Shown here one piece after another: positions 45,167-52,899 of a stretch of DNA of 64,000 bases. The notes below the pieces were generated by a model. It saw nothing but the letters and a program-made list of their open reading frames with translations, ran no database searches and had not been told where the DNA came from. This stretch comes from JBBPZA01 sp963728925 (GTDB lineage: Bacteria; Actinomycetota; Thermoleophilia; Solirubrobacterales; Solirubrobacteraceae): positions 62,001 to 126,000 of the forward strand of contig CAVSMB010000029.1 of NCBI GenBank assembly GCA_963728925.1, read 5' to 3'. The position numbers and the translations under genes are program-made. Numbering within the stretch: the first letter of the stretch is position 1; each line of letters starts with the position of its first letter.

Positions 45167-46087
45167 GTGTCCGAGACGGTTCCTCGCACCGAGCGCATCG
45201 ACTTCCGCGCCACCTCCGACCCCGCGCTCAACGAGGCAGCGGACCGCGGCGAGACGAACCTCCTCTCCTATCGCCAGCTCTATGAGCTGTGGGAGCGCCA
45301 GCAGTGGGCGACGCAGGACATCGACTTCACCCAGGACCGCGTCGACTGGCACGAGCGAATCGATCCCGAGGAGCGCTACGCGCGGATGTACGGGCTGAGC
45401 TCGTTCTTCATCGGCGAGCAGCGCGTCGCCGCCGAGCTCGGGCCGATGATGCGCGCGATGCCCGACGAGGAGGCGCGCATCTTCCTGTGCACGCAGATCG
45501 CCGACGAAGCGCGCCACGTCGCCTTCTTCGACCGCTTCTACCGCGAGGTCGGCGTGCTCGAGGCCGACCATCTCGAGGGCCGCCTCGCCGAGACCAGCGA
45601 GCACCTCAACGAGGAGTTCGGCGTGCTCTTCGACGAGCTGCTGCGCCGGCGCGTCGACCGCCTCGCGCAGGAGCCCTCCGATCTGAAGACGCTCGTCGAG
45701 GCGGTGACGATCTACCACATGGTCATCGAGGGCATGCTGGCCCTGACCGGCCAGCACTTCATCATCGACTACAACGAGCGCCAGGGCACGCTGCCAGGCT
45801 TCGTCGAGGGCTTCACGAACGTGGCCCGCGACGAGCACCGGCACGTCGCCTTCGGCGCGCGCTTCCTGCGCGAGATGGCCCAGAGCGACCCGCGCCACGC
45901 CGAGGCGATCCAGCGCACGCTCGTCGAGATCGCGCCGGCGGCGGACGGGGTGCTTCGCCCGAAGTGGGCCGCCGGCCAGCCGGACGACGTCGAGATCTTC
46001 GGCACCTCGGTCGCCGAGACGCGCGAGTTCGCGATGAAGGCGCTCGACCGCCGCCTGAAGGTCATCGGGCTCGCGGCCGTCGCGTGA
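45167..46087 (+). CDS. R2-like ligand-binding oxidase (R2lox) / ribonucleotide reductase R2 homologue
   Basis: 306 residues; GTG 45167 chosen over GTG 45161 because AAGGAG abuts the earlier one. Six carboxylate/His metal ligands in the ferritin-like pattern: Glu84 in 'SSFFIGEQRVAAEL', Glu114 and His117 in 'QIADEARHVAFF', Glu188 in 'IYHMVIEGMLAL', Glu223 and His226 in 'VARDEHRHVAFG'. Val87 (three after Glu84) and Tyr183 (five before Glu188) match the Val-Tyr pair that forms the ether cross-link in R2lox (Val71-Tyr162 in the M. tuberculosis protein), and Glu188-Glu223 spacing is identical to Glu167-Glu202. No ribonucleotide reductase large subunit is nearby. A Mn/Fe oxidase of unknown physiological substrate; coupled to csaA. 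Confidence 0.85.
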   Translation: MSETVPRTERIDFRATSDPALNEAADRGETNLLSYRQLYELWERQQWATQDIDFTQDRVDWHERIDPEERYARMYGLSSFFIGEQRVAAELGPMMRAMPDEEARIFLCTQIADEARHVAFFDRFYREVGVLEADHLEGRLAETSEHLNEEFGVLFDELLRRRVDRLAQEPSDLKTLVEAVTIYHMVIEGMLALTGQHFIIDYNERQGTLPGFVEGFTNVARDEHRHVAFGARFLREMAQSDPRHAEAIQRTLVEIAPAADGVLRPKWAAGQPDDVEIFGTSVAETREFAMKALDRRLKVIGLAAVA

Positions 46088-46413
46088 TCGGGATCGAGGA
46101 CTTCGACAAGGTCGACATGCGGGTCGGGCGCGTCACCGCCGTCGACCCGTTCCCCGAGGCGCGCAAGCCGGCGTGGAAGCTCACCATCGACTTCGGGCCG
46201 GAGATCGGGGTGAAGCGCAGCTCGGCGCAGGTCACCCACTACCCGGCCGATGCGCTGCTTGGTCGCCAGGTCGTCGCGGTCGTCAACTTCCCGCCGCGGC
46301 GGATCGGGCCCTTCTCGTCCGAGGTGCTGGTGCTGGGCGCGCTCGACCCACGCAAGGACGTCGTGCTCTTGCGCCCGGACGAGGACGTCGAGCTCGGCGA
46401 CCGGATCGCCTAG
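46084..46413 (+). CDS. csaA: tRNA-binding/export-related chaperone CsaA
   Basis: 109 residues from GTG 46084 overlapping the R2lox stop (GTGA). OB-fold typical of CsaA: 'IEDFDKVDMRVGRVTAVDPF', 'RKPAWKLTIDFGPEIGVKRS', 'AQVTHYPADALLGRQVVAVV' and 'NFPPRRIGPFSSEVLVLGA', ending 'EDVELGDRIA'. CsaA proteins are dimers proposed to bind tRNA or act as secretion chaperones. Full length. A weak hairpin (GGGGC/GCCCC, 46427-46441) follows before the convergent sigma gene. Confidence 0.93.
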   Translation: MIGIEDFDKVDMRVGRVTAVDPFPEARKPAWKLTIDFGPEIGVKRSSAQVTHYPADALLGRQVVAVVNFPPRRIGPFSSEVLVLGALDPRKDVVLLRPDEDVELGDRIA

Positions 46414-46442
46414 GGCCGCCGCAGGGGCCGGGAAAGCCCCGC

Positions 46443-47918
46443 CTAGGGCGTCTCGCCGGCCGGCGGCGCGACCGGCACCGGGCCTTCGGCGGCCGGCGGC
46501 GGGCTGGTCGGCGTTACGACCCGGGCGGTCGCGGGCGGCGCGGGCGCGCCTTCGCCGGCGGGCGGCGCGCTGCTCGCCGGCGGCTCGACGGTGTCGGTGA
46601 CGGGCGCCGGCGTCGTCGTCGTGTCGTCGCCCGGCAGCACGACCGTGCCCTCGTCCGTCTGGGGCTGGGGCGTCGGGGGCGGGGCGGGCGCAGGCCGGGG
46701 ATCGGCCGGAGCCGTCGTGGCCGGAGTGGTCGCAGCGGGTGTCGTCGTGGTGGGAGGCGGGGCCTCGGCGACGTCGGTACCGGCGCCGTCCGCCGGCTTG
46801 ACTTCGGCCGCCTTCGCCTTGGGACCCGTCTTCTTGTCGGCCTTGGGATCGGGCTCGGTGGTGGCCGCCGGGTCGGACTCGATGACCGGCCTGGCGACCG
46901 GCGCCGGCGCGCTGGTGGCGGCCTGGGCCGGGGAGGCGGGCGAGGGCGGCGCCACGGCGACGATACGGCGCTGCGGCGGGTCGACGGCGGCGTGCCGGAC
47001 CTCGACGGCCCCGGCGGTGACGATCGCGGCGGCCGCGACGGTGGCCGCCGCCTTGGTGGCGATCGTCGACGCGCCCGCGCCCACCAGCCCGCCCGCGCCG
47101 GCTCCCGCCGCGGTCGTGCCCGCGGCCGCCCCGCCGCCTGCGGCGGTGGTGGTGCCGAGGTGGGCGAGGAAGAACTTCTTGAAGAGCAGCAGCGGGCCGA
47201 TCGGGAAGACCGCGGCGAGCGCCTTGTTCGTCTCCTTGAGCTGCTGGCGGAAGGCCCCGCAGCGGTCGCACATCTTCGTGTGGCGCCGGACCGGGGGGCT
47301 GATGCGCTTGAGGCCCTCGGCGACCTCGCCGAGCTCGAGCCTCACGTCCTCGCAGGAGAGCTGGCGGGCCTCGGCGGCCTCGGCGAGCGACACGCGGGCG
47401 CGGACGAGCAGCGACTTCACCGATGGGACCGTCGTCTCCATCGCCTCGGCGATCTGGTCGTAGGACAGCGCGTCGATCTCGCGCAGCAGCAGCGCGGTCC
47501 GCTGTGTCTCGGGAAGCCCGCCGACGTCGAGCAGCAGCAGCCGGAAGTCCTCGCGCTTGTGGACCTTCTCGGCGGTGGTCATGCCGGCCTCGGCGAAATG
47601 GATGTCCATCGAGTCGACGCCGATGGCCTGGACGCGACGCAGGTGGTTGAGGCTGCGGTTGCGCGCGATGCGATAGAGCCAGGGCCGCACGTTGATGGCG
47701 CGCTCGTCTGCGAGGATCGCGTTGAAGGCCGCCGCGAAGACCTCCTGAAGCACGTCCTCGGCGTCCTCCTTGGAGCCCAGCAGGTGCCGGCAGAACGCGA
47801 GCAGCCGGGCCTGGTAGCGCTTGACCAGAGCTTCGAACGCCCCGTGGTTCCCGCGCCGGATGAGCGCGATCAGCCGTTCGTCCGATTGCAGGCGAAGGAG
47901 CGGCGAGGAGCCGTGCAT
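46443..47918 (-). CDS. ECF-type sigma factor with fused zinc-finger and membrane/proline-rich C-terminal tail
   Basis: 491 residues from ATG 47918 (the frame continues to GTG 47990, so up to 24 more residues are possible). Sigma region 2 'LIRRGNHGAFEALVKRYQAR' and 'SKEDAEDVLQEVFAAAFNAI' plus 'VRPWLYRIARNRSLNHLRR'; region 4 'LPETQRTALLLREIDALSYD' and 'QIAEAMETTVPSVKSLLVRA'. Directly after comes a ZAS/zf-HC2-like anti-sigma segment, 'CEDVRLELGEVAEGLKRIS' then 'RRHTKMCDRCGAF' (HxxxCxxC), an Ala-rich hydrophobic helix ('IATKAAATVAAAAIVTAGAV') and about 200 residues of Pro/Thr/Ala. Thus sigma and anti-sigma functions seem to be in one membrane-tethered chain; release would need proteolysis or conformational change (inference). 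Confidence 0.88.
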   Translation of the reverse strand: MHGSSPLLRLQSDERLIALIRRGNHGAFEALVKRYQARLLAFCRHLLGSKEDAEDVLQEVFAAAFNAILADERAINVRPWLYRIARNRSLNHLRRVQAIGVDSMDIHFAEAGMTTAEKVHKREDFRLLLLDVGGLPETQRTALLLREIDALSYDQIAEAMETTVPSVKSLLVRARVSLAEAAEARQLSCEDVRLELGEVAEGLKRISPPVRRHTKMCDRCGAFRQQLKETNKALAAVFPIGPLLLFKKFFLAHLGTTTAAGGGAAAGTTAAGAGAGGLVGAGASTIATKAAATVAAAAIVTAGAVEVRHAAVDPPQRRIVAVAPPSPASPAQAATSAPAPVARPVIESDPAATTEPDPKADKKTGPKAKAAEVKPADGAGTDVAEAPPPTTTTPAATTPATTAPADPRPAPAPPPTPQPQTDEGTVVLPGDDTTTTPAPVTDTVEPPASSAPPAGEGAPAPPATARVVTPTSPPPAAEGPVPVAPPAGETP

Positions 47919-48061
47919 CCCGGCCGCGCCGGCGTGCTTGAGGGCGGAGACTTCCAAGGTGAAGAGGGACCTCTCGAAGAGGAGGGACACCGTAGCAACG
48001 GGGAAGTTGCGTCCCCAGGGCGGGATTTCCCTGGTGTTGAGCGAAGATTTACCCTTCTAGG

Positions 48062-48146
48062 GCCCGGGTGGCGGAACTGGCGAGACGCGATCGGTTTAAG
48101 CCCGGTTGTCCTTCGGGGCATGTGGGTTCGAGTCCCACCCCGGGCA
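48062..48146 (+). tRNA. tRNA-Leu (UAA)
   Basis: 85 nt with a long variable arm. Acceptor GCCCGGG (48062-48068) pairs with CCCGGGC (48139-48145), discriminator A; anticodon stem ATCGG/CCGGT around TTTAAGC giving TAA at 48097-48099; T stem GTGGG/CCCAC around TTCGAGT. No CCA is encoded. Confidence 0.95.
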
Positions 48147-48185
48147 TTCGCCGAGGCGCCAGTCGCCCGCGGTCCTGCCCATGCA

Positions 48186-48599
48186 ATGCTTAGGCAGGTG
48201 TCCGGGGACGAGCTCAGTCTCGGCGAGGCGGCGAAGGCGCTCGGGGTCAGCGTCGACACGCTGCGGCGCTGGGACCAGGCCGGCAAGCTGCGCGTCTCAC
48301 GTGATGCGCGCAATCGTCGCCGCGTGCCCGCCGCCGAGGTCGCGCGGCTGAGCTCGCGCCCGCGGCGGCCCGCGACGGGGGCGACGCTGTCGGCCCGGAA
48401 CCGCTTCGCGGGCGTCGTTCGCTCCGTGGAGGTCGAGGGGGTCATGGCGCTCGTGGAGATCGAGGCCGGCCCGTTTCGGGTGACGGCAGCGGTGACGCGC
48501 GACGCGGTGGAAGAGCTCGCGCTCGCCGAGGGTGTCGAGGCGACGGCGACCGTCAAGGCGACGTCGGTGATGATCGAGCGAGGGGGGCGGGATGGCTAG
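48186..48599 (+). CDS. MerR-type HTH plus TOBE molybdate-binding protein (ModE-like)
   Basis: 137 residues from ATG 48186 (GTG 48198 is the alternative). N-terminal MerR/excisionase-like HTH 'LSLGEAAKALGVSVDTLRRW' and 'DQAGKLRVSRDARNRRRVPA'; C-terminal TOBE/Mop domain 'LSARNRFAGVVRSVEVEGVM' with 'ALVEIEAGPFRVTAAVTRDA' and 'EGVEATATVKATSVMI'. The TOBE domain binds molybdate or tungstate; with the HTH and position directly before modA (eight-base overlap) it is almost certainly the regulator and/or cytoplasmic sensor of the modABC operon. One TOBE repeat rather than the two found in E. coli ModE. Confidence 0.9.
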   Translation: MLRQVSGDELSLGEAAKALGVSVDTLRRWDQAGKLRVSRDARNRRRVPAAEVARLSSRPRRPATGATLSARNRFAGVVRSVEVEGVMALVEIEAGPFRVTAAVTRDAVEELALAEGVEATATVKATSVMIERGGRDG

Positions 48600-49371
48600 G
48601 CGGACGGTGGTGCTGGCGATCGCCGTGCTGGCGCTCGCGCTGGCGGGATGCGGCGGCAGCGATGACGGCGGCGGCAGCAGCTCGGGTGGCGGCCCGCTCA
48701 CCGTGTCGGCCGCCACGTCGCTCAAGAAGGCCTTCACGGCCTACGGCGTCGACGTGAAGGGCGGCACGCCGCGCTTCCAGTTCGCCGGCTCGGACGAGCT
48801 CGCCGCCCAGATCGAGCAGGGTGCGCGGCCCGACGTGTTCGCCGCCGCGAACACGAAGCTGCCCACGAAGCTCTACAAGGAGGGTCTCGTCGAGAAGCCG
48901 GTGGTCCTCGCGACCAACCGTCTGGTGCTCGCGGTCCCCGCCGCCACCACGAAGGTGAGCTCGCTCGACGACCTCACGGCATCGGGGACGACCATCGCCG
49001 CCGGCTCGCCGAGCGTCCCCGTCGGGAACTACACGCGCGGGGTGCTCGGCCGCCTGCCCGCGTCCCAGCGTAAGGCGATCGTCGCGAACATCCGCTCCAA
49101 CGAGCCCGACGTCGGCGGCGTCGTGGGGAAGCTGACCCAGGGCGCGGTCGACGCCGGCTTCGTCTACGTCACCGACGTCGTCGGGTCCGGCGGAGAGCTC
49201 AAGGCGATCGAGCTGCCCCGCAGCCTCGAGCCGCGCGTCGCCTACGGGGCCGCGGTCGTGAAGGGAAGCAAGGACGCCGCGGGGGCCGAGGGGTTCATCC
49301 AGGGCCTGCTGACCGGCCCCGGGGCGCAGGACCTTCGCCAGGCCGGCTTCGGGCCCCCGCCGGGGCGGTGA
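48592..49371 (+). CDS. modA: molybdate ABC transporter substrate-binding lipoprotein
   Basis: 259 residues, ATG 48592. Lipoprotein signal 'VVLAIAVLALALAGCGGSDD' with lipobox LAGC, a Ser/Gly linker, then the ModA fold: 'LTVSAATSLKKAFTAYG', 'FAGSDELAAQIEQGARPDVF', 'LVLAVPAATTKVSSLDDLTA' and 'VGKLTQGAVDAGFVYVTDV'. The oxyanion-binding 'AATSLKKAF' and 'GSDELAAQI' loops are intact. Captures molybdate outside the membrane for ModBC. Overlaps both neighbours. Confidence 0.92.
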   Translation: MARRTVVLAIAVLALALAGCGGSDDGGGSSSGGGPLTVSAATSLKKAFTAYGVDVKGGTPRFQFAGSDELAAQIEQGARPDVFAAANTKLPTKLYKEGLVEKPVVLATNRLVLAVPAATTKVSSLDDLTASGTTIAAGSPSVPVGNYTRGVLGRLPASQRKAIVANIRSNEPDVGGVVGKLTQGAVDAGFVYVTDVVGSGGELKAIELPRSLEPRVAYGAAVVKGSKDAAGAEGFIQGLLTGPGAQDLRQAGFGPPPGR

Positions 49372-50216
49372 GCGCCGCCGCGGGCGCGGTCGCGCGCGCC
49401 GCCGGCGGCGGAACGGGCGCGCTGGCCTTCCGCGCCCTGCTGCTCGTCGCGCTCGCGCTCACGTTGTGCTTCCTCACCGTCCCGCTCGTCGCGGTCTTCG
49501 TCGACGTCGGTCCGCGCCAGCTCGTGGACAGCCTCGGCGATCCCACGGCGCGCGACGCGCTGCGCCTGAGTCTGGAGACCACGCTCATCACAGTGGCGAT
49601 CATCCTCCTCGTCGGGACGCCGGCGGCGTATCTCGTGGCCACTCGCGACTTCCGGGGACGCTCCGTGGTCATCACCCTCGTCGAGCTTCCGCTTGTGCTC
49701 CCGCCGGCGGCGGCGGGGATCGCGCTGCTGGCGTCGCTGGGGCCCAGCGGCATCCTCGGCGGTGTGGTGAAGGACGCGGGCGTCACGCTCGTCTTCCAGA
49801 CCGCGGGGGTCGTCGTCGCGCTCACCTTCGTCTCGGCACCCTTCTACCTGCGCCAGGCGCAGTCCGCCTTCGCGGCGGTCGACCGGCGGGTGCTCGAGGC
49901 GTCGCGCACGCTCGGGGCGGGGGAGGCGGCGACCTTCGCCCGCGTGGCGATCCCGACGGCCCGGCCGGGGCTGCTGGCGGGCCTCGCGCTCGCCTGGGGT
50001 CGCGCGCTCGGCGAGTTCGGCGCGACGCTCATGTTCGCGGGCTCCTTCCGCGGCGTCACCCAGACGGTGCCGCTCGCCATCTACGACCGCTTCGCGACCG
50101 ACTTCACCGGCGCCCTCGCGCTGTCGGCGGTGCTCGTCGCGGTGTCGGGGGCGCTGCTGCTCTCGGTCAAGTTGCTCGGCGGCCGCGATGGGGCGCTCGC
50201 CGATGCTGCGCGTTGA
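49368..50216 (+). CDS. modB: molybdate ABC transporter permease
   Basis: 282 residues from GTG 49368 overlapping the modA stop. Five to six membrane helices, for example 'RALLLVALALTLCFLTVPLV', 'LITVAIILLVGTPAAYLVAT', 'LVELPLVLPPAAAGIALLAS' and 'LALSAVLVAVSGALLLSVKL'. The permease EAA loop 'EASRTLGAGEAATFARVAIP' followed by 'GRALGEFGATLMFAGSFRGV' is diagnostic of ModB/CysT proteins. Forms the channel for molybdate with ModC. Overlaps modC by 29 bases. Confidence 0.93.
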   Translation: MSAAAGAVARAAGGGTGALAFRALLLVALALTLCFLTVPLVAVFVDVGPRQLVDSLGDPTARDALRLSLETTLITVAIILLVGTPAAYLVATRDFRGRSVVITLVELPLVLPPAAAGIALLASLGPSGILGGVVKDAGVTLVFQTAGVVVALTFVSAPFYLRQAQSAFAAVDRRVLEASRTLGAGEAATFARVAIPTARPGLLAGLALAWGRALGEFGATLMFAGSFRGVTQTVPLAIYDRFATDFTGALALSAVLVAVSGALLLSVKLLGGRDGALADAAR

Positions 50217-51279
50217 GGCGCGCACGGTCATCGGCGCCGTCGAGCTCGACGTCGCCCTCGAGGTGCAGGCCGGGCGCTGCCTCGCCGTCGCCGGGCCCAG
50301 CGGCGCCGGCAAGACGTCGGTGCTGCGCATCGCCGCGGGGCTCCTGCGGCCCGCGCACGGTCGCGTAGCGTGCGGCGAGGAGCTCTGGCTCGACACCGCG
50401 GAGGGGATCGACCTGCCGCCCGAGCGCCGGCGCGTCGGGTACGTCTTCCAGGACTACGCGCTCTTCGCCCACCTCTCGGCGTGGCGCAACGTCGCCTACG
50501 GGCTGCGCGGAGAGAGCCGGGCGCAGCGCCGTGAACGCGCCCACGCGCTGCTCGAGCGCTTCGGGGTCGCGCACCGGGCGCAGGCCCGGCCCGGCGAGCT
50601 CTCCGGCGGCGAGCGCCAGCGCGTGGCAGTCGCCCGTGCGCTGGCCCGCGAGCCGCGCGCGCTGCTCCTCGACGAGCCGCTGTCGGCCCTCGACGCCCGC
50701 ACGAGGGCGCACGCCTCGCGCGAGCTGGCAGCCGTCCTGAGAAGCGCCGGGGTCCCGACGCTGCTCGTCACCCACGACTTCGCCGAGGCAGCGCTGCTCG
50801 CCGACGACGTGGCGATCGTCGACGCGGGCCGGATCGTCCAGGAGGGCACGGCTGGCGAGCTCGCCGCCGCGCCGCGTTCCGCCTTCGTCGCCGACTTCAC
50901 CGGCGCCGTGGTCCTCACCGGCCGCGCGTCGCCGGGTGAGAACGGCACCACGCGTGTGGCCCTCGACGGCGGCGGCGAGGTGCGCAGCACCGACGGTGCG
51001 TCCGGCCCGGTCGCGGTCTCCGTCTATCCGTGGGAGATCGCGCTGGAGGCTCGCGGCCCGGCGCCGGCCTCGTCGGCGCAGAACCGCGTGGACGCCGAGA
51101 TCGTGTCGGTGACCATGGTCGGCAACCGCGTCCGCGTCGGGCTCGCCGCGCCCCAACCGGTCGCTGCGGAGGTCACCGCGACGGCGGCGCGCGACCTGCA
51201 CCTCGCCGAGGGCAGCCGGGTCGTCGCCGTGTGGAAGGCTTCCGCAACCCGCGTCGTGCGCTCCGAGAACGCTCCCTGA
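50188..51279 (+). CDS. modC: molybdate ABC transporter ATP-binding protein
   Basis: 363 residues from ATG 50188 (ATG 50203 is also possible). Walker A 'VAGPSGAGKTSVLRIAAGLL', Q-loop 'VGYVFQDYALFAHLSAWRNV', signature 'ELSGGERQRVAVARALAREP', Walker B 'ALLLDEPLSALDA' and His switch 'LLVTHDFAEAALLADDVAIV'. The C-terminal 100 residues form a TOBE domain ('NRVDAEIVSVTMVGNRVRVG', 'GSRVVAVWKASATRVV'), the molybdate-sensing regulatory part. Completes the hth-modA-modB-modC operon, in which every gene overlaps the next. Confidence 0.94.
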   Translation: MGRSPMLRVEARTVIGAVELDVALEVQAGRCLAVAGPSGAGKTSVLRIAAGLLRPAHGRVACGEELWLDTAEGIDLPPERRRVGYVFQDYALFAHLSAWRNVAYGLRGESRAQRRERAHALLERFGVAHRAQARPGELSGGERQRVAVARALAREPRALLLDEPLSALDARTRAHASRELAAVLRSAGVPTLLVTHDFAEAALLADDVAIVDAGRIVQEGTAGELAAAPRSAFVADFTGAVVLTGRASPGENGTTRVALDGGGEVRSTDGASGPVAVSVYPWEIALEARGPAPASSAQNRVDAEIVSVTMVGNRVRVGLAAPQPVAAEVTATAARDLHLAEGSRVVAVWKASATRVVRSENAP

Positions 51280-51293
51280 CCGGGCCCGCGAGG

Positions 51294-51851
51294 TCAGAAC
51301 AGTGATCTCGGCCCCGCCGGCTCCAAGACGAAGACGTGGCGGGCGCCGCTGCGACGGTGGTAGGTCTCGTGCGCCGGCCACGCCTCGACGAGGGCCGGCC
51401 AGTGGCGCTCGGCCTCCTCGGCGTCGGCGCGGCGCGCGCGGAAGCGAGCGGCGACGTCGCCGAGCTGCACGGTGGCGCTCGGGTCGGCCTCGAGGTTCAA
51501 CGGCCAGGCGGCGGGCCGCTGCTGGCCGAAGTGCTCGCTGCTCACGATCAGGTCGTCGCCGTCGCGGATGTAGATGACAGGTGTCGTCCGCGGCCGTCCG
51601 CTGCGACGCCCGGTGGTCGTCAGCAGCATGACGGGGAACAGGGCCGGCCCGGCGATCGACAGGCGACCGCCGGAGCGGCGGTACAGCCACCCGTCGAGGC
51701 GCGCGCCGCCGAGACGGCGCAGGGCGAAGGCGAACCAGCGCGCATGGCCCAGGCGGCGCACGAGGGCGCGCGGGCCGGCGAGCAGTGCGACACGGACGGC
51801 GCTCTCAGCACGCGGCGGGGAAGCGTGCGGGCGGTCGCGAGGATGGGGCAT
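51294..51851 (-). CDS. nitroreductase/deazaflavin (F420)-dependent oxidoreductase family protein
   Basis: 185 residues, ATG 51851. DDN-family core: 'VMLLTTTGRRSGRPRTTPVI', 'YIRDGDDLIVSSEHFGQQRP', 'AAWPLNLEADPSATVQLGDV' and 'ARRADAEEAERHWPALVEAW'. The family uses coenzyme F420 in mycobacteria, which fits an actinobacterial host. The first 45 residues are Arg/Ala-rich and may be mis-assigned or a positively charged extension. Cytoplasmic; substrate unknown. Convergent with modC. Confidence 0.88.
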   Translation of the reverse strand: MPHPRDRPHASPPRAESAVRVALLAGPRALVRRLGHARWFAFALRRLGGARLDGWLYRRSGGRLSIAGPALFPVMLLTTTGRRSGRPRTTPVIYIRDGDDLIVSSEHFGQQRPAAWPLNLEADPSATVQLGDVAARFRARRADAEEAERHWPALVEAWPAHETYHRRSGARHVFVLEPAGPRSLF

Positions 51852-51954
51852 GGAAGCTGCTCCAGGGACGGGGTCGATCTGATCCGAAGGACACCGTCCG
51901 ACGTCGCGCTATTCCCGGTGAGCCGCGGGCGCCCGAACGGGCGCCTGGACATGC

Positions 51955-52641
51955 CTAGGCCGCCTGCGCAGCCGAGATGCGCGCGTAAGCGGCGGAGAGG
52001 CCGTCGAGCAGCTGCTCTGCGAGCGAGCTGTCGCCTGAGATCTCCAGGCCGTCGCGGTTGGCCTCGGGCCCGAACGCCTCGACCCACGCCGTATCGGTGC
52101 CGGTGACGTGCGCGTCGGCCTCGGGGTCCGTCCGCTCGGCGATCGAGACGCGGCCGCTCGCGGCGTCGAGAACGTAGTGGCGCGTGCGGTCCTTGCCCGA
52201 CACCTCGACCTCGACGCGACCCGTGGACCGGTCGGACAGGCGCAGCAGTCCCGGTGCGAGACGCAGGATCGCGCCGATGTCGATCGCCTCGCCTGGGCGG
52301 GGCGCGCCCCACGCCCACTCGTAGCCCCAGCGGGCGAGGGCGCCGAGCACAGGCATCAGGTCGCGGGCCCGTTCGGTCAGCTCGTAGTCGACCCGTGGCG
52401 GGACCTCGCGGTAACGCTGGCGGGTGAGAAGCCCGTCGGCCACCATGCGGTTCAGGCGCGAGCGCAGCTGCTCGGTCGAGATCCCGGGGAGCACGCGCTG
52501 CAGCTCGACGAAGCGACGCGGCCCGCCCGCGAGGTCGCGGACGATGAGCAGCGTCCACTTGTCGCCCACGAGGTCGAGGGCGCGGGCGTCCGGCGCCCAC
52601 TGGTCGTAGGGATGCCGCTTGGGGGGTGGTGGAGCGGGGAT
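51955..52641 (-). CDS. HxlR-family regulator fused to SCP2-like sterol-binding domain; no standard start codon
   Basis: The frame ends at TAG 51955-51957. HxlR-type winged helix: 'KRHPYDQWAPDARALDLVGD', 'KWTLLIVRDLAGGPRRFVEL', 'LPGISTEQLRSRLNRMVADG', 'YELTERARDLMPVLGALARW'. From about residue 125 an SCP2-like domain follows ('GRVEVEVSGKDRTRHYVLDA', 'ADAHVTGTDTAWVEAFGPEA'). The only GTG is at 52569, which would cut off the conserved 'YDQW...ALDLV' beginning. Upstream, back to a TAA near 52750, there is no ATG, GTG or TTG, but GGAGGC lies six bases before ATC 52639-52641. I give the ATC as the putative start; the truncated GTG start (204 residues) is the alternative. HxlR-SCP2 fusions are known in actinobacteria. 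Confidence 0.75.
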   Translation of the reverse strand: MPAPPPPKRHPYDQWAPDARALDLVGDKWTLLIVRDLAGGPRRFVELQRVLPGISTEQLRSRLNRMVADGLLTRQRYREVPPRVDYELTERARDLMPVLGALARWGYEWAWGAPRPGEAIDIGAILRLAPGLLRLSDRSTGRVEVEVSGKDRTRHYVLDAASGRVSIAERTDPEADAHVTGTDTAWVEAFGPEANRDGLEISGDSSLAEQLLDGLSAAYARISAAQAA

Positions 52642-52899
52642 CTCCTTGCCTCCGGTCGCAGGGTCGCCAGCACTGGCTAGTCCGAGCTTCGTCGCTTCGG
52701 CGTCGAGGCCGAGAATCCACGAAATGGACAGTACGTCAAACCATTATGCCCAGCCTGATCCCGTCTAGGCGAATACTGATAGGTCGATTGCGTGAAATTT
52801 GCCGTATTCGCCGCCAGTTCTCGGGGCCGCCTGCGTTGAGGTGATCCAGAACGGGCCCCGTCGCGAAATGACGGGAACGCACGGCAAGGGGCACAGACC
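52642..52899. other. intergenic control region with unusually low GC
   Basis: 258 bases between the divergent HxlR-SCP2 and DsbA-like genes. Positions 52720-52815 are far richer in A and T than anything else in the window (for example GAAATTTGCCGTATTC and GTCAAACCATTATGCC). A TTTGACG on the minus strand near 52740 and TGGACA on the plus strand near 52733 could be -35 elements, but no convincing -10 is found. No ORF can be supported here. It may be a promoter region or a trace of foreign DNA. Confidence 0.4.

Noticed and set aside
45167..46087. Ribonucleotide reductase small subunit for DNA synthesis
   Set aside because: Ligand set and the Val/Tyr cross-link pair fit R2lox, and there is no large subunit nearby.
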